Origin: Antedon bifida
Taxonomy: Eukaryota > Echinodermata > Crinoidea > Comatulida > Antedonidae
Assembly (NCBI GenBank): GCA_963402885.1
Contig: OY727094.1
Span: forward strand, 16,556,501-16,620,500
Direction of reading: 5' to 3'
Length of the DNA stretch: 64,000 nucleotides
The notes below the pieces were generated by a model, which did not search any database, was not told where the DNA came from, and saw nothing but the letters and a program-made list of their open reading frames with translations. The position numbers and the translations under genes were made by a program. This document shows positions 48,843 to 61,000 of the stretch, in pieces (the stretch's first letter is position 1; each line of letters begins with the position of its first letter).

Positions 48843-49765
48843 ATTAGAATTATTATATCAAATCAAATAAACATTTATTTCTTCTAATCAAAGTAAGTTT
48901 ACCCGTTAGTTGTCTGCGTCTTTGTATGTGCGTCTTTGTATGTGCGTACGTTAAGTTATGTCAAATATATATCTTTTTTTATTTTGTCCAATATACATAT
49001 TAAATATTATCATTAATTGGTCATTACAAAATATAATTTAAAATCTGGTTATTAAAAATTGTATTATATAAATATATTATTGAAAAATTGAATGAAGGGT
49101 TCCGGTGTGCTCTGAATGAATAAATTATCAAGCAACAATGGACTGTGGAACAAACGACACAGCGTTAGGCTCGTTATCTAACGCCACGGCCGTGGCGTAG
49201 TAAGTGCCTAGTTCATACGCAAGGCGTATGCTACGCAATGCGTACGCCATGGCTTACGCCCATACGTGTAAACAGGCTCTAACCTACGGTAACTCCGTAG
49301 CGAGTCAAGGACCGACATTTCAATGTTGTATGGCCTACATTTATGACAAATGTGCTTGTAGATTAATGGATGCTTACGGATTAATATAGCCTAAAATCTC
49401 ATTTTGTCTGTGATTATAATTAACAAAAATTAGAATTATTATATCAAATCCAATATTTAAAGTTTACCCATCAGTTGTCTGCGTCTTTATATGTGCGTGT
49501 GTCAAATTATATACAAATAAATAAAATCATATTAGTAAATATATTATAATATAATATATTTGTTTTATATATTTTTTCCAATATACATAACAAATACATT
49601 ATTTTCATTAATACCAAATATATAGAAACAAATATAAAACCTGGTTAAACATTGTATTATTTAAAATTGTTTCAAAATATACTATAAGAAATAATGAAGT
49701 GATCCGGGAGTGCTCTCTATGAATAATAATATAGCAACAATGAACTGTGTATAACAAACGACTTA
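48843..49765. repeat. Duplicated segment (about 320 bp) interrupted by a GC-richer insert
   Basis: Copy A (48843-49164) and copy B (49425-49765) share TTAGAATTATTATATCAAAT, GTTGTCTGCGTCTTT, CCAATATACATA and GTGCTCT.TGAATAA in order. Between them, 49160-49390 is a GC-richer insert with ACGCCACGGCCGTGGCGT (49181-49198), a perfect 18-bp palindrome, and several ACGCAAGGCGTATG-type words. It is probably a MITE. Confidence 0.55.
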
Positions 49766-50645
49766 TTAAAGATGTAGGTAACCTGTACGGATTATGGATG
49801 CAATAACAGTATCTTCTTTGTGACGCACATGATACATTTTGTAGATTGCGTTTTACCAAGAGAACACAAACATCCTGCTTAAATTCAAGTACAGACATCA
49901 ATTCAAATCCTCCTATGCACTGCCCTTCTTGTGATTTTCCAAATATAGGCCTAGTTGTTTCTCGACAAAAGAAATAACACTAACATTTAGGCCTACAGGC
50001 CGATACATACAACATTGTTAGAATTTAAAAATTAAATTTTCCGAAGAAAAATAGAGAAGCTTCTCAAATTTAAATTATGTCTACACCAACCAAGCTTTTA
50101 ATCAACTTTGCAAGTGATTAATTTGCATATTTTAACATTGTTCCTTTTTTTTTTCTTAATAATTATATACATTTATTTTGTACAATTGCTTTGCATGAAT
50201 GATCAGTACATAATTGAAATAGTATAACACTAATCATAATTATACAATTTTGTAGAGAAATCGTCTACTTGAAAAAGTTAGCATTACGTAATCAAGGTAA
50301 TCAACCAAAGAATTATTTTAAATCCGGTGGTTTCAGTAGAGTAGGCAGGCTGTACAGACTATACGTAAACGTATTAATCTAATTCCCACATTGCGCCCCG
50401 TACATTTAAAACTTTTTACAATGGTCTGTTAGAAAGAATTTAAACTGGACGACTTTAATTTTTATATACAAGATCATTATATATGACGTATGTACAAGTA
50501 TAAATGTCATTATTCATTATAATATTTATATCCATATAAGGCCTTTCCTTCAAGTTCAAGGTGCTACTAGTTACGTATTGCTGCGCATGCCTAAATGTAC
50601 ATCACAAGTCAAGAGACCAAGTCTTCGAGTCAAATACTATCACCT
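49766..50645. other. Probable 3' UTR and downstream region of the VWDE-like gene
   Basis: On the minus strand the stop of the EGF gene is at 50646. A minus-strand AATAAA (plus TTTATT) lies near 50172-50178, about 470 bp downstream, and could be the polyadenylation signal. No coding sequence was seen. Confidence 0.3.
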
Positions 50646-51645
50646 CTAAATATCTCTCGTTCTTTTATTACCGGTATTGCCGTCTGTAGCTCTGGCTTTG
50701 GCGAGTTGATCGGCTCTCACACAGTAAGCGCCATTGCGTCCATGTCGACATGGTTCAACACACCGTCTGCCATACAAACATGAACGTTCGCAAATGGTTT
50801 TTGGCAAGAAGTCCCACTGTAGCCTTAAAGGGCATGCGCACACATCTGGTTTGATACATACACCATTGTTACGACATCCATTACTGCAAACGGCTTTCTG
50901 ACAATGTCTGCCTCGCCAGCCAGAAGCACATGAGCACACATCAGGGGATACACAGCGTCCACCAATAAGACACCGCGGTTCACAGAGGGGAATTTCGCAT
51001 CGTCTACCAATGAACCCATGTGGGCATGAACACGTATTCTTGCGTACACATCTTCCACCGTTCAAGCACGTCTCATCACATACACCTGTCTCACAATATC
51101 TTCCATGATATCCACGTGAGCAAAGACATTGCGAAGGATTGGCACAAACACCACCATTCATACAATTTGTTTGACAGAGTGCTTGTGAGCAAGTAGGTCC
51201 TGAATACCCAGCAGGACATACACACGTATCAGGGTCCGAGCAATAACCTCCGTTTTGGCAGAAACGACAAGTCACTTTATCACAGAATTTTCCCGTGTAT
51301 CCTTCGTAGCAACTGCACTCGCCCGGTGCAACACACACTCCATTTTGACAGTCAGGTCTACAAACAGCTATTCTACAACCACATTCTGTCCAACCTTCTT
51401 CGCATATACATTTATTTCCCCCAGTGTACCGCATGTTCTTTGGACATCTCACAGAGCAGCGATGTACTTCAACGCATGATACGCCATCACCAGAATATCC
51501 AGCAGAACAAGGTCCACACCTGAAGCTAAGAGATCCGTCGGTTATTGTTTCGGAGCAGACGACACGATCAAAGCACGGGTTAGGATCACACGGAGTGACA
51601 GACTGCTCACACAGTATGCCTGTATAACCAGCGTCGCATCTACAG
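50646..51645 (-). CDS. VWDE-like EGF-repeat protein, 3' part of the coding exon
   Basis: This continuous minus-strand frame encodes cysteine-rich EGF repeats and ends at a stop at 50646. In order: the second half of an EGF split by the LINE (RCDAGYTGILCE); a thrombospondin-type EGF (CDPNPCFDRVVC ... CSAGYSGDGVSC); an atypical module; then about seven short EGFs of the C-x3-C-x5-C type (QNGVCVAPGECSCYEGYTG onward). This layout fits the C-terminus of von Willebrand factor D and EGF domain proteins, secreted extracellular proteins. Near 50798-50830 two opposite 1-base shifts replace the expected GYSGTSC by RLQWDFL, and the last EGF lacks about four residues. The frame is open beyond the cysteine-rich part for about 22 residues (ending KRTRDI). 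Tenascin or other multi-EGF families are possible alternatives. Confidence 0.65.
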
Positions 51646-54486
51646 TTTCAGTTTCAGTTTCAGTTTTTATTTTTCCAATATAATAATATAAGTGTAATGA
51701 ATATATGCAAAAATGGAAGGATGACCAAAAAAGAGCAAATCTCGTACAGTATTTGGCCACCTTAACAAAATAATTAATACATGATACAAACATAATTGAA
51801 GCACAGGACGAGACAATACTAGCTAAACATGTTGGCATATGAACTCAAAGATAGTGCGATAAAACCAAAAGAAGCAAAAGAACAATGTAAATGTAAACAT
51901 ATTTGTAACACTCATTGATAAGTTAAGAGCAAATTATTTTTATAAAACTTTTTAAATACTTTGACAGATGATGAATTACGAATAGAAGCATCAATACTGT
52001 TTCATAAAATTGGACCATGTCCTCTGATAGTGTTTCTACCCATATCGGTAACAAAATTATAAAGACGATAAGTATCAAAGGACCTGATGCCATAATTATG
52101 AACTGAGTTTACTCTAACAAAATAATTAGAAAAGTTAGCTGGTAATAAATTATTCTTAAATTTGTACATGAAAACACCTTTTGATAACTTATGAATATCA
52201 TACACAGTTAAGTTGTTAAGACTAGCAAATAATGGTGGTGAATGCTCAAGGAATTGAGAATTTGTGCATAAACGCATTATGCGCTTTTGTTTGCGATAAA
52301 CAGTTTCAAGGCGACAGTTATTGTGGTCAGCCCAAATCAAGCTGCAGTATTGAATATGAGGAAGGACTAGAGTTTTGTATAAGGATGATAGAACATTGAC
52401 ATGTAAAATTGGTTTTAGCCTAAAAAGAATACCAGAATATTTTGAAACTAAGTTTGCAATATGGATTGTATGTTGATTCCAGGTTAAGCATTCGTCCATT
52501 ATTACACCAAGAAATTTACAACTAGTTACACGAGAGATGTTATTATTATCAATGAAAATGTTAAGGTCATTGTAAACACGGTTACTATATCTGTTCTTAA
52601 AAATCATATAATTAGTTTTATTAGCATTAAGCGATAACTTATTTGCTTTAAACCAACTCGAGATAGTCGAGAGATCGGAATTAACATTATCAACTAGACG
52701 GTTTAAAACATTATCTGAAATTAAAAGGTTAGTGTCATCTGCATATAAAATAAGATTGGAGTGTTTACAGATGTTTGCTAAATCATTAATGTAAATAATA
52801 AAGAGTAGCGGGCCTAAAATTGAGCCCTGTGGAACACCACAACAAATGTTTAAAGAAGAAGAACTATGATAATTAAAAGAGATATATTGCTTTCTATCCG
52901 CCCGGTAACTTCTGAACCAATCAAAAGCAACACCACGTATACCATAATGCTGTAGTTTAGACAGGAGAATGTCGTGATTAACGGTGTCAAAGGCCTTTGA
53001 AAGGTCCAGAAATATCCCAAGAACATGCTTTTTCTTATCTAATTCAGAGATTATTTTATCATATGCTTGTAAAACAGCCATTTCAGTAGACATGTTTGGG
53101 CGGAAACCAAATTGGTTCTCATGCAATAAATTAAATCGAGAAAAATAATTATAGAGTCTTTTATGAATTATGCGTTCTAAAACTTTGGAGAAAACGGGCA
53201 GTACCGAGATGGGCCTATAATTGCTAAATTTATCAGTCTCACCATGTTTAAAGACGGGAATTATCTTGGCAATTTTCAGCTTCTCCGGGACAATACCGGT
53301 AGCTAGTGATAAATTAAAAATATGAACAAGTGGAGATGCTATTAATTCCCCAACAGATTTAATAATATCTGGTTTAATGTCATCAAAACCGCTGCTAGCA
53401 CCAGATTTCAGATTTCTGAATATTGTGAGTACTTCATCTTTATCAGTTGGTAAAACAAACAGAGAGTTAACGGGTGATTTTATGTTATTTATAAAATAAT
53501 TAAAAGTAATATCAGATTGAGGAATTTTACGCAGGTATTCAGGACCAATGTTGACAAAGTATTTATTAAAGTTATCAGCAATAATTTGAGAATCAGATAT
53601 ATGTATATCATTTATTTTAAAAAATGATGATATGTGTTTATTGTTTTGTCTACCCATAATGTTATTGAGAACATTCCAAGTCTGTTTTGAATTAAATTTT
53701 GTTTCCTCAAGCTTTTCAGCATAATATTGCTGTTTAGAAATCCTGATTAAAGAAGTAAGTTTATTACGATAATTAACATAAGATGTTTTGTTGGATTCAG
53801 TAGGGTTACTTGCATACTTTTTGTATAATTTATCTTTTCGAGTTATTGATTTTAGGATCGCCGAAGTAATCCAAGGCTTTTGAGGAATACAACGACGCCG
53901 GGAATTGTTGTTGGAATGTTTAGAGATGGGAAAATGTACATTGTAGACCTCTGTGAATTTATTGATGAAAACATTATATGCATGGTCAGAAGAATCAAGA
54001 TCAGTAATACAACTCCAATCAACCAAGCTTAAATTTTCCTCCTTAATTTCAAGAATATCTTTGTCCATATGCTTCACCCCTGTCTCCAAGTCCGCCATAT
54101 CAGTTCGAATGCCTTTAATGTCTGCATTCACCTTGCTCATTTGAGACGCTGGCGCGTCAAACCGGGAGTTCATATCAGCGTCCAATTTGGTTAACAATGC
54201 ATGCAATGTATGCATGTTTACCTCATTGTCTACAGGTGGCTGGTCCGGTTGGCTACTGCGGGTTCGTCTACTACTGGCCTCGTTGGTAGTCATGGTTTTA
54301 AAATTAGGAAAACCAGTAAAATAGAGCAAAATAAATCATAAAATATATAATTTGTTGAGACTGTGCGTCTATAATTCTCAATATAGTCGATAAATAGTAA
54401 TTAAAGTCCTGTTTGGTCGGATTTAGGACACTTTCCGCAGCACTATTTTATCCGTGTCCGCTCTCCATGAAGGTTGCAATACCACA
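51646..54486 (-). mobile_element. CR1/L2-type LINE inserted in the EGF coding exon
   Basis: A 2.84-kb minus-strand element lies between two copies of TACAG (51641-51645 and 54487-54491), the likely target duplication. Its 3' end carries a short tail of CTGAAA repeats (plus-strand TTTCAG, 51646-51665), typical of Jockey-superfamily LINEs. Host EGF coding sequence is continuous on both sides. The element has a 5' leader (54294-54486), one long ORF (start 54293) and a 3' UTR of about 240 bp. It encodes RT but lacks an endonuclease, so it is not a full-length autonomous copy. Confidence 0.9.
51912..54293 (-). pseudogene. LINE protein: ORF1-like N-terminus fused to reverse transcriptase
   Basis: From ATG at 54293 the first 88 or so residues look like the start of a LINE ORF1 protein (polar head RRTRSSQPDQPP, then a heptad-like coiled coil with MNSRFDAPASQMSKVNADIK). 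The sequence then passes without a break into the region that follows the endonuclease domain in ORF2 (YNVHFPISKH, PWITSAILKSITRKDKLYKK), and the RT domain. RT motifs are intact: NYRPISVLPVFSKVLERI (358-374), FLDLSKAFDTVNHD (428-441), GVPQGSILGPLLF (487-499), and YADD (517-520). The endonuclease is absent. A TGA at 52004-52002 replaces the conserved W of 'GP.LWN'; reading past it, the frame continues 28 codons (NSIDASIRNSSSVKVFKKFY) to a TGA at 51914-51912. So this copy is an internal-deletion chimera with one nonsense change. Confidence 0.85.
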
Positions 54487-54896
54487 TACAGAAGAAGATG
54501 GAATCAATTGACAGAGAACACGAGCCATGATGACAAGGATTCGGTGTGCAGACGTCACCAGATAGATCGTACGGTGGTATACTTTCACAATGATCACCTT
54601 TGAAATCATCTGGACAGATACAGACGACATCAGTTTCTTTATATTCTTTGTCTTCTTTGCATTTCCCGCCGTTTTGACAAGGGCACTCTATAACTGTCAC
54701 ATCAATAGTGGCGGCCTCTGTAGCACCGCACCTGTCAGTCGCCCTCACGGGTATAACTACATGATTCGCTTTTAACGGTTGCCACAGTAACTTGCCATCT
54801 TCTGACAAACTGATACCATAGTCATCTTCTTTCCAAATAAGGTCGTAAACTAAGACGTCACCGTCTGGGTCATTGTACATTGTTCCTGGTGTGCAT
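54487..54896 (-). CDS. VWDE-like EGF-repeat protein, 5' part of the split exon
   Basis: Minus-strand frame from a probable AG acceptor at 54898-54897 (ACTACAAG). It encodes CTPGTMYNDPDGDVLVYDLI and on through LLWQPLKANHVVIPVRATDR, a beta-sandwich (cadherin-like or putative Ig-like) module as found before the EGFs of VWDE-type proteins. Then come one complete EGF (CPCQNGGKCKEDKE ... CICPDDFKGDHC) and the start of another (DVCTPNPCHHGSCSLSIDSI). The frame runs into the LINE after SIFFC. The next exon upstream must lie beyond the 87-bp satellite, outside the window. The acceptor is plausible but not proved. Confidence 0.65.
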
Positions 54897-55080
54897 CTTG
54901 TAGTAAAATATGACAACTTGAATCAGGTTCACGTGCAGGTTCTTTGAGTTCATTTTAAGACAATATCATACACTAGTTTGTAAAGTGAACCACCTCACAA
55001 TTATTGTCAAGAGATCGATTTTGTTTACGATAATTTGTAATTATAAGCTCACAAGAACTGTAAAGTTAATTGTCATCTGC
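54897..55080. other. Short intronic spacer between the EGF exon and the satellite
   Basis: 184 bp of AT-rich sequence; contains the proposed 3' splice site region of the minus-strand EGF exon and then the first satellite unit begins. Confidence 0.4.
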
Positions 55081-58000
55081 GTACTTGATTGCCACACAGT
55101 CCCACATGTACACAGGGGAATGGCGGTCGTTTACATGATATACAGGAATGGTAAGGCCAGTGTGTACTTGATTGCCACACAGTCCCACATGTACACAGGG
55201 GAATGGCGGTCGTTTACGTACATGATATACAGGAATGGTAAGGCCAGTGCGTACTTGATTGCCACATAGTCCTACACGTACACAGGGGCATGGCGGTCGT
55301 TTATGTACATGATACAGGAATGGTAAGGCCAGTCCGTACTTGATTGCCACACAGTCCCACACGTACACAGGGGAATGGCGGTCGTTTATGTACATAATGT
55401 ACAGGAATGGTAAGGCCAGTGTGTACTTGATTGCCACACAGTCCCACACGTACACAGGGGAATGGCGGTCGTTTATGTACATGATGTACAGGAATGGTAA
55501 GGCCAGTGCGTACTTGATTGCCACACAGTACCACACGTCCACAGGGGAATGGCGGTCGTTTATGTACATGATGTACAGGAATGGTAAGGCCAGTGCGTAC
55601 TTGATTGCCACACAGTCCCACACGTACACAGGGCATGGCGGTCGTTTACGTACATGATGTGCAGGAATGGTAAGGCCAGTGCGTACTAGATTGCCACACA
55701 GTCCCACACGTACACAGGGGCATGGCAGTCGTTACGTTTATGTACATGATGTACAGGAATGGTAAGGCCAGTGCGTACTTGATTGCCACACAGTCCCACA
55801 CGTACACAGGGGCATGGCGGTCGTTTACGTACATGATGTACAGGAATGGTAAGGCCAGTGCGTACTTGATTGCCACACAGTCCCACACGTACATAGGGGA
55901 ATGGCAGTCGTTTACGTACATGATGTACAGGAATGGTAAGGCCAGTGTGTACTTGATTGCCACACAGTCCCACAGGTACACAGGGGAATGGCAGTCGTTT
56001 ATGTACATGATGTACAGGAATGGTAAGGCCTTGCGTACTTGATTGCCACAGTGCCACACGTACACAGGGGAATGGCGGTCGTTTACGTACATGATGTACA
56101 GGAATGGTAAGGCAAGTGCGTACTTGATTACCACACAGTCCCACACGTACACAGGGGAATGGCGGTCGTTTACGTACATGATGTACAGGAATGGTAAGGC
56201 CAGTGCGTACTAGATTGCCACACAGTCCCACACGTACACAGGGGAATGGCAGTCGTTTACGTACATGATGTACAGGAATGGTAAGGCCAGTGCGTATCAG
56301 ATTGCCACACAGTCCCACACGTACATAGGGGAATGGCGGTCGTTTACGTACATGATGTACAGGAATGCCATGGTAAGGCCAGTGCGTCCTAGATTGCCAC
56401 ACAGTCCCACACGTACATAGGGGAATGGCGGTCGTTTACGTACATGATGTACAGGAATGCCATGGTAAGGCCAGTGCGTACTAGATTACCACACAGTCCC
56501 ACACGTACACAGGGGAATGGCAGTCGTTTATGTACATGATGTACAGGAATGGTAAGGCCAGTGCGTACTTGATTGCCACACAGTCCCACACGTACACAGG
56601 GGCATGGCGGTCGTTTACGTACATGATGTACAGGAATGGTAAGGCCAGTGCGTACTTGATTGCCACACAGTCCCACACGTACACAGGGGCATGGCGGTCG
56701 TTTACGTACATGATGTACAGGAATGGTAAGGCCAGTGCGTATTAGATTGCCACACAGTCCCACACGTACACAGGGGCATGGCGGTCGTTTATGTACATGA
56801 TGTACAGGAATGGTAAGGCCAGTGTGTACTTGATTGCCACACAGTCTCACACGTATACAGGGGCATGGCGGTCGATTACGTACATGATATACAGGAATGG
56901 TAAGACCAGTGCGTACTAGATTGCCACACAGTCCCTCACGTACACAGGGGCATGGCGGTCGTTTACGTACATGATGTACAGGAATGGTAAGGCCAGTGTG
57001 TACTTGATTGCCACACAGTCCCACACGTACACAGGGGCATGGCGGTCGTTTACGTACATGATGTACAGGAATGGTAAGGCCAGTGCGTACTCGATTGCCA
57101 CACAGTCCCACACGTACACAGGGGAATGGCGGTTGTTTACGTACATGATGTACAGGAATGGTAAGGCCAGTGCGTACTTGATTGCCACAGTGCCACATGT
57201 ACACAGGGGAATGGCGGTCGTTTACGTACATGATGTACAGGAATGGTAAGGCAAGTGCGTACTTGATTACCACACAGTCCCACACGTACACAGGGGAATG
57301 GCGGTCGTTTACGTACATGATGTACAGGAATGGTAAGGCCAGTGCGTACTAGATTGCCACACAGTCCCACACGTACACAGGGGAATAGCAGTCGTTTACG
57401 TACATGATGTACAGGAATGGTAAGGCCAGTGCGTATCAGATTGTCACACAGTCCCACACGTACACAGGGGAATGGCAGTCGTTTATGTACATGATGTATA
57501 GGAATGGTAAGCCCAGTGCGTACTCGATTGCCACACAGCTCCACACGTACACAGGGGAATGGCGGTCGTTTACGTACATGATGTACAGGAATGGTAAGGC
57601 CAGTGCGTACTTGATTGCCACACAGCCCCACACGTACACAGGGGAATGGCAGTCGTTTACGTACATGATGTACAGGAATGGTAAGTCCAGTGCGTACTTG
57701 ATTGCCACACAGCCCCACACGTACACAGGGGAATGGCGGTCGTTTACGTACATGATGTACAGGAATGGTAAGGCCAGTGCGTACTTGATTGCCACACAGT
57801 CCCACACGTACACAGGGGAATGGCGGTCGTTTATGTACATGATGTACAGGAATGGTAAGGCCAGTGCGTACTTGATTGCCACACAGTCCCACACGTACAC
57901 AGGGGAATGGCGGTCGTTTATGTACATGATGTACAGGAATGGTAAGGCCAGTGCGTACTTGATTGTCACACAGTCCCACACGTACACAGGGGAATGGCGG

Positions 58001-61000
58001 TCGTTTATGTACATGATGTACAGGAATGGTAAGGCCAGTGCGTACTTGATTGTCACACAGTCCCACACGTACACAGGGGAATGGCGGTCGTTTATGTACA
58101 TGATGTACAGGAATGGTAAGGCCAGTGTGTACTTGATTGCCACACAGTCCCACACGTACACAGGGGAATGGCAGTCGTTTATGTACATGATGTACAGGAA
58201 TGGTAAGGCCAGTGCGTACTTGATTGCCACACAGTCCCACACGTACACAGGGGAATGGTGGTCTTTTACGTACATGATGTACATGAATGGTAAGGCCAGT
58301 GTGTACTTGATTGCCACACGGTCCCACACGTACACAGGGGAATGGCGGTCGTTTATGTACATGATGTACAGGAATGGTAAGGCCAGTGTGTACTTGATTG
58401 CCACACAGTCCCACACGTACACAGGGGAATGGCGGTCGTTTACGTTCATGATGTACAGGAATGGTAAGGCCAGTGCGTACTTGATTGCCACACAGTCCCA
58501 CACGTACACAGGGGAATGGCGGTCGTTTATGTACATGATGTACAGGAATGGTAAGGCCAGTGCGTACTTGATTGCCACACAGTCCCACACGTACACAGGG
58601 GAATGGCGGTCGTTTATGTACATGATGTACAGGAATGGTAAGGCCAGTGCGTACTTGATTGCCACACAGTCCCACACGTACACAAGGGCATGGCGGTCGT
58701 TTACGTACATGATGTACAAGAATGGTAAGGCCAGTGCGTATTAGATTGCCACACAGTCCCACACGTACACAGGGGCATGGCGGTCGTTTATGTACATGAT
58801 GTACAGGAATGGTAAGGCCAGTGTATACTTGATTGCCACACAGTCTCACACGTATACAGGGGCATGGCGGTCGATTACGTACATGATATACAGGAATGGT
58901 AAGGCCAGTGCGTACTAGATTGCCACACAGTCCCTCACGTACACAGGGGCATGGCGGTCGTTTACGTACACGATGTACAGGAATGGTAAGGCCAGTGTGT
59001 ACTTGATTGCCACACAGTCCCACACGTACACAGGGGCATGGCGGTCGTTTACGTACATGATGTACAGGAATGGTAATGCCAGTGCGTACTCGATTGCCAC
59101 ACAGTCCCACACGTACACAGGGGAATGGCGGTTGTTTACGTACATGATGTACAGGAATGGTAAGGCCAGTGCGTACTTGATTGCCACACAGTCCCACACG
59201 TACACAGGGGAATGGCGGTCGTTTACGTACATGATGTACAGGAATGGTAAGGCCAGTGCGTACTTGATTGCCACACAGTCCCACACGTACACAGGGGAAT
59301 GGCAGTCGTTTACGTACATGATGTACAGGAATGGTAAGTCCAGTGCGTACTTGATTGCCACACAGCCCCACACGTACACAGGGGAATGGCGGTCGTTTAC
59401 GTACATGATGTACAGGAATGGTAAGGCCAGTGCGTACTTGATTGCCACACAGTCCCACACGTACACAGGGGAATGGCGGTCGTTTATGTACATGATGTAC
59501 AGGAATGGTAAGGCCAGTGCGTACTTGATTGCCACACAGTCCCACACGTACACAGGGGAATGGCGGTCGTTTATGTACATGATGTACAGGAATGGTAAGG
59601 CCAGTGCGTACTTGATTGTCACACAGTCCCACACGTACACAGGGGAATGGCGGTCGTTTATGTACATGATGTACAGGAATGGTAAGGCCAGTGCGTACTT
59701 GATTGTCACACAGTCCCACACGTACACAGGGGAATGGCGGTCGTTTATGTACATGATGTACAGGAATGGTAAGGCCAGTGTGTACTTGATTGCCACACAG
59801 TCCCACACGTACACAGGGGAATGGCAGTCGTTTATGTACATGATGTACAGGAATGGTAAGGCCAGTGCGTACTTGATTGCCACACAGTCCCACACGTACA
59901 CAGGGGAATGGTGGTCTTTTACGTACATGATGTACATGAATGGTAAGGCCAGTGTGTACTTGATTGCCACACGGTCCCACACGTACACAGGGGAATGGCG
60001 GTCGTTTATGTACATGATGTACAGGAATGGTAAGGCCAGTGTGTACTTGATTGCCACACAGTCCCACACGTACACAGGGGAATGGCGGTCGTTTACGTTC
60101 ATGATGTACAGGAATGGTAAGGCCAGTGCGTACTTGATTGCCACACAGTCCCACACCTACACAGGGGAATGGCGGTCGTTTATGTACATGATGTACAGGA
60201 ATGGTAAGGCCAGTGCGTACTTGATTGCCACACAGTCCCACACGTACACAGGGGAATGGCGGTCGTTTATGTACATGATGTACAGGAATGGTAAGGCCAG
60301 TGCGTACTTGATTGCCACACAGTCCCACACGTACACAGGGCATGGCGGTCGTTTACGTACATGATGTACAGGAATGGTAAGGCCAGTGCGTATTAGATTG
60401 CCACACAGTCCCACATGTACACAGGGGAAAGGCGGTCATTTATGTACATGATGTACAGGAATGGTAAGGCCAGTGCGTACTTGATTGCCACACAGTCCCA
60501 CACGTACACAAGGGCATGGCGGTCGTTTACGTACATGATGTACAGGAATGGTAAGGCCAGTGCGTATTAGATTGCCACACAGTCCCACACGTACACAGGG
60601 GCATGGCGGTCGTTTATGTACATGATGTACAGGAATGGTAAGGCCAGTGTGTACTTGATTGCCACACAGTCTCACACGTATACAGGGGCATGGCGGTCGA
60701 TTACGTACATGATACACAGGAATGGTAAGGCCAGTGCGTACTAGATTGCCACACAGTCCCTCACGTACACAGGGGCATGGCGGTCGTTTACGTACATGAT
60801 GTACAGAAATGGTAAGGCCAGTGTGTACTTGATTGCCACACAGTCCCACACGTACACAGGGGCATGGCGGTCGTTTACGTACATGATGTACAGGAATGGT
60901 AATGCCAGTGCGTACTCGATTGCCACACAGTCCCACACGTACACAGGGGAATGGCGGTTGTTTACATACATGATGTACAGGAATGGTAAGGCCAGTGCGT

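Noticed and set aside
51646-54486. The LINE as an ordinary intron insertion
   Set aside because: A GTATGT donor-like and a TGTAG acceptor-like word exist at the edges, but splicing there would shift the EGF frame, whereas simple removal of the LINE with one TACAG copy keeps it.
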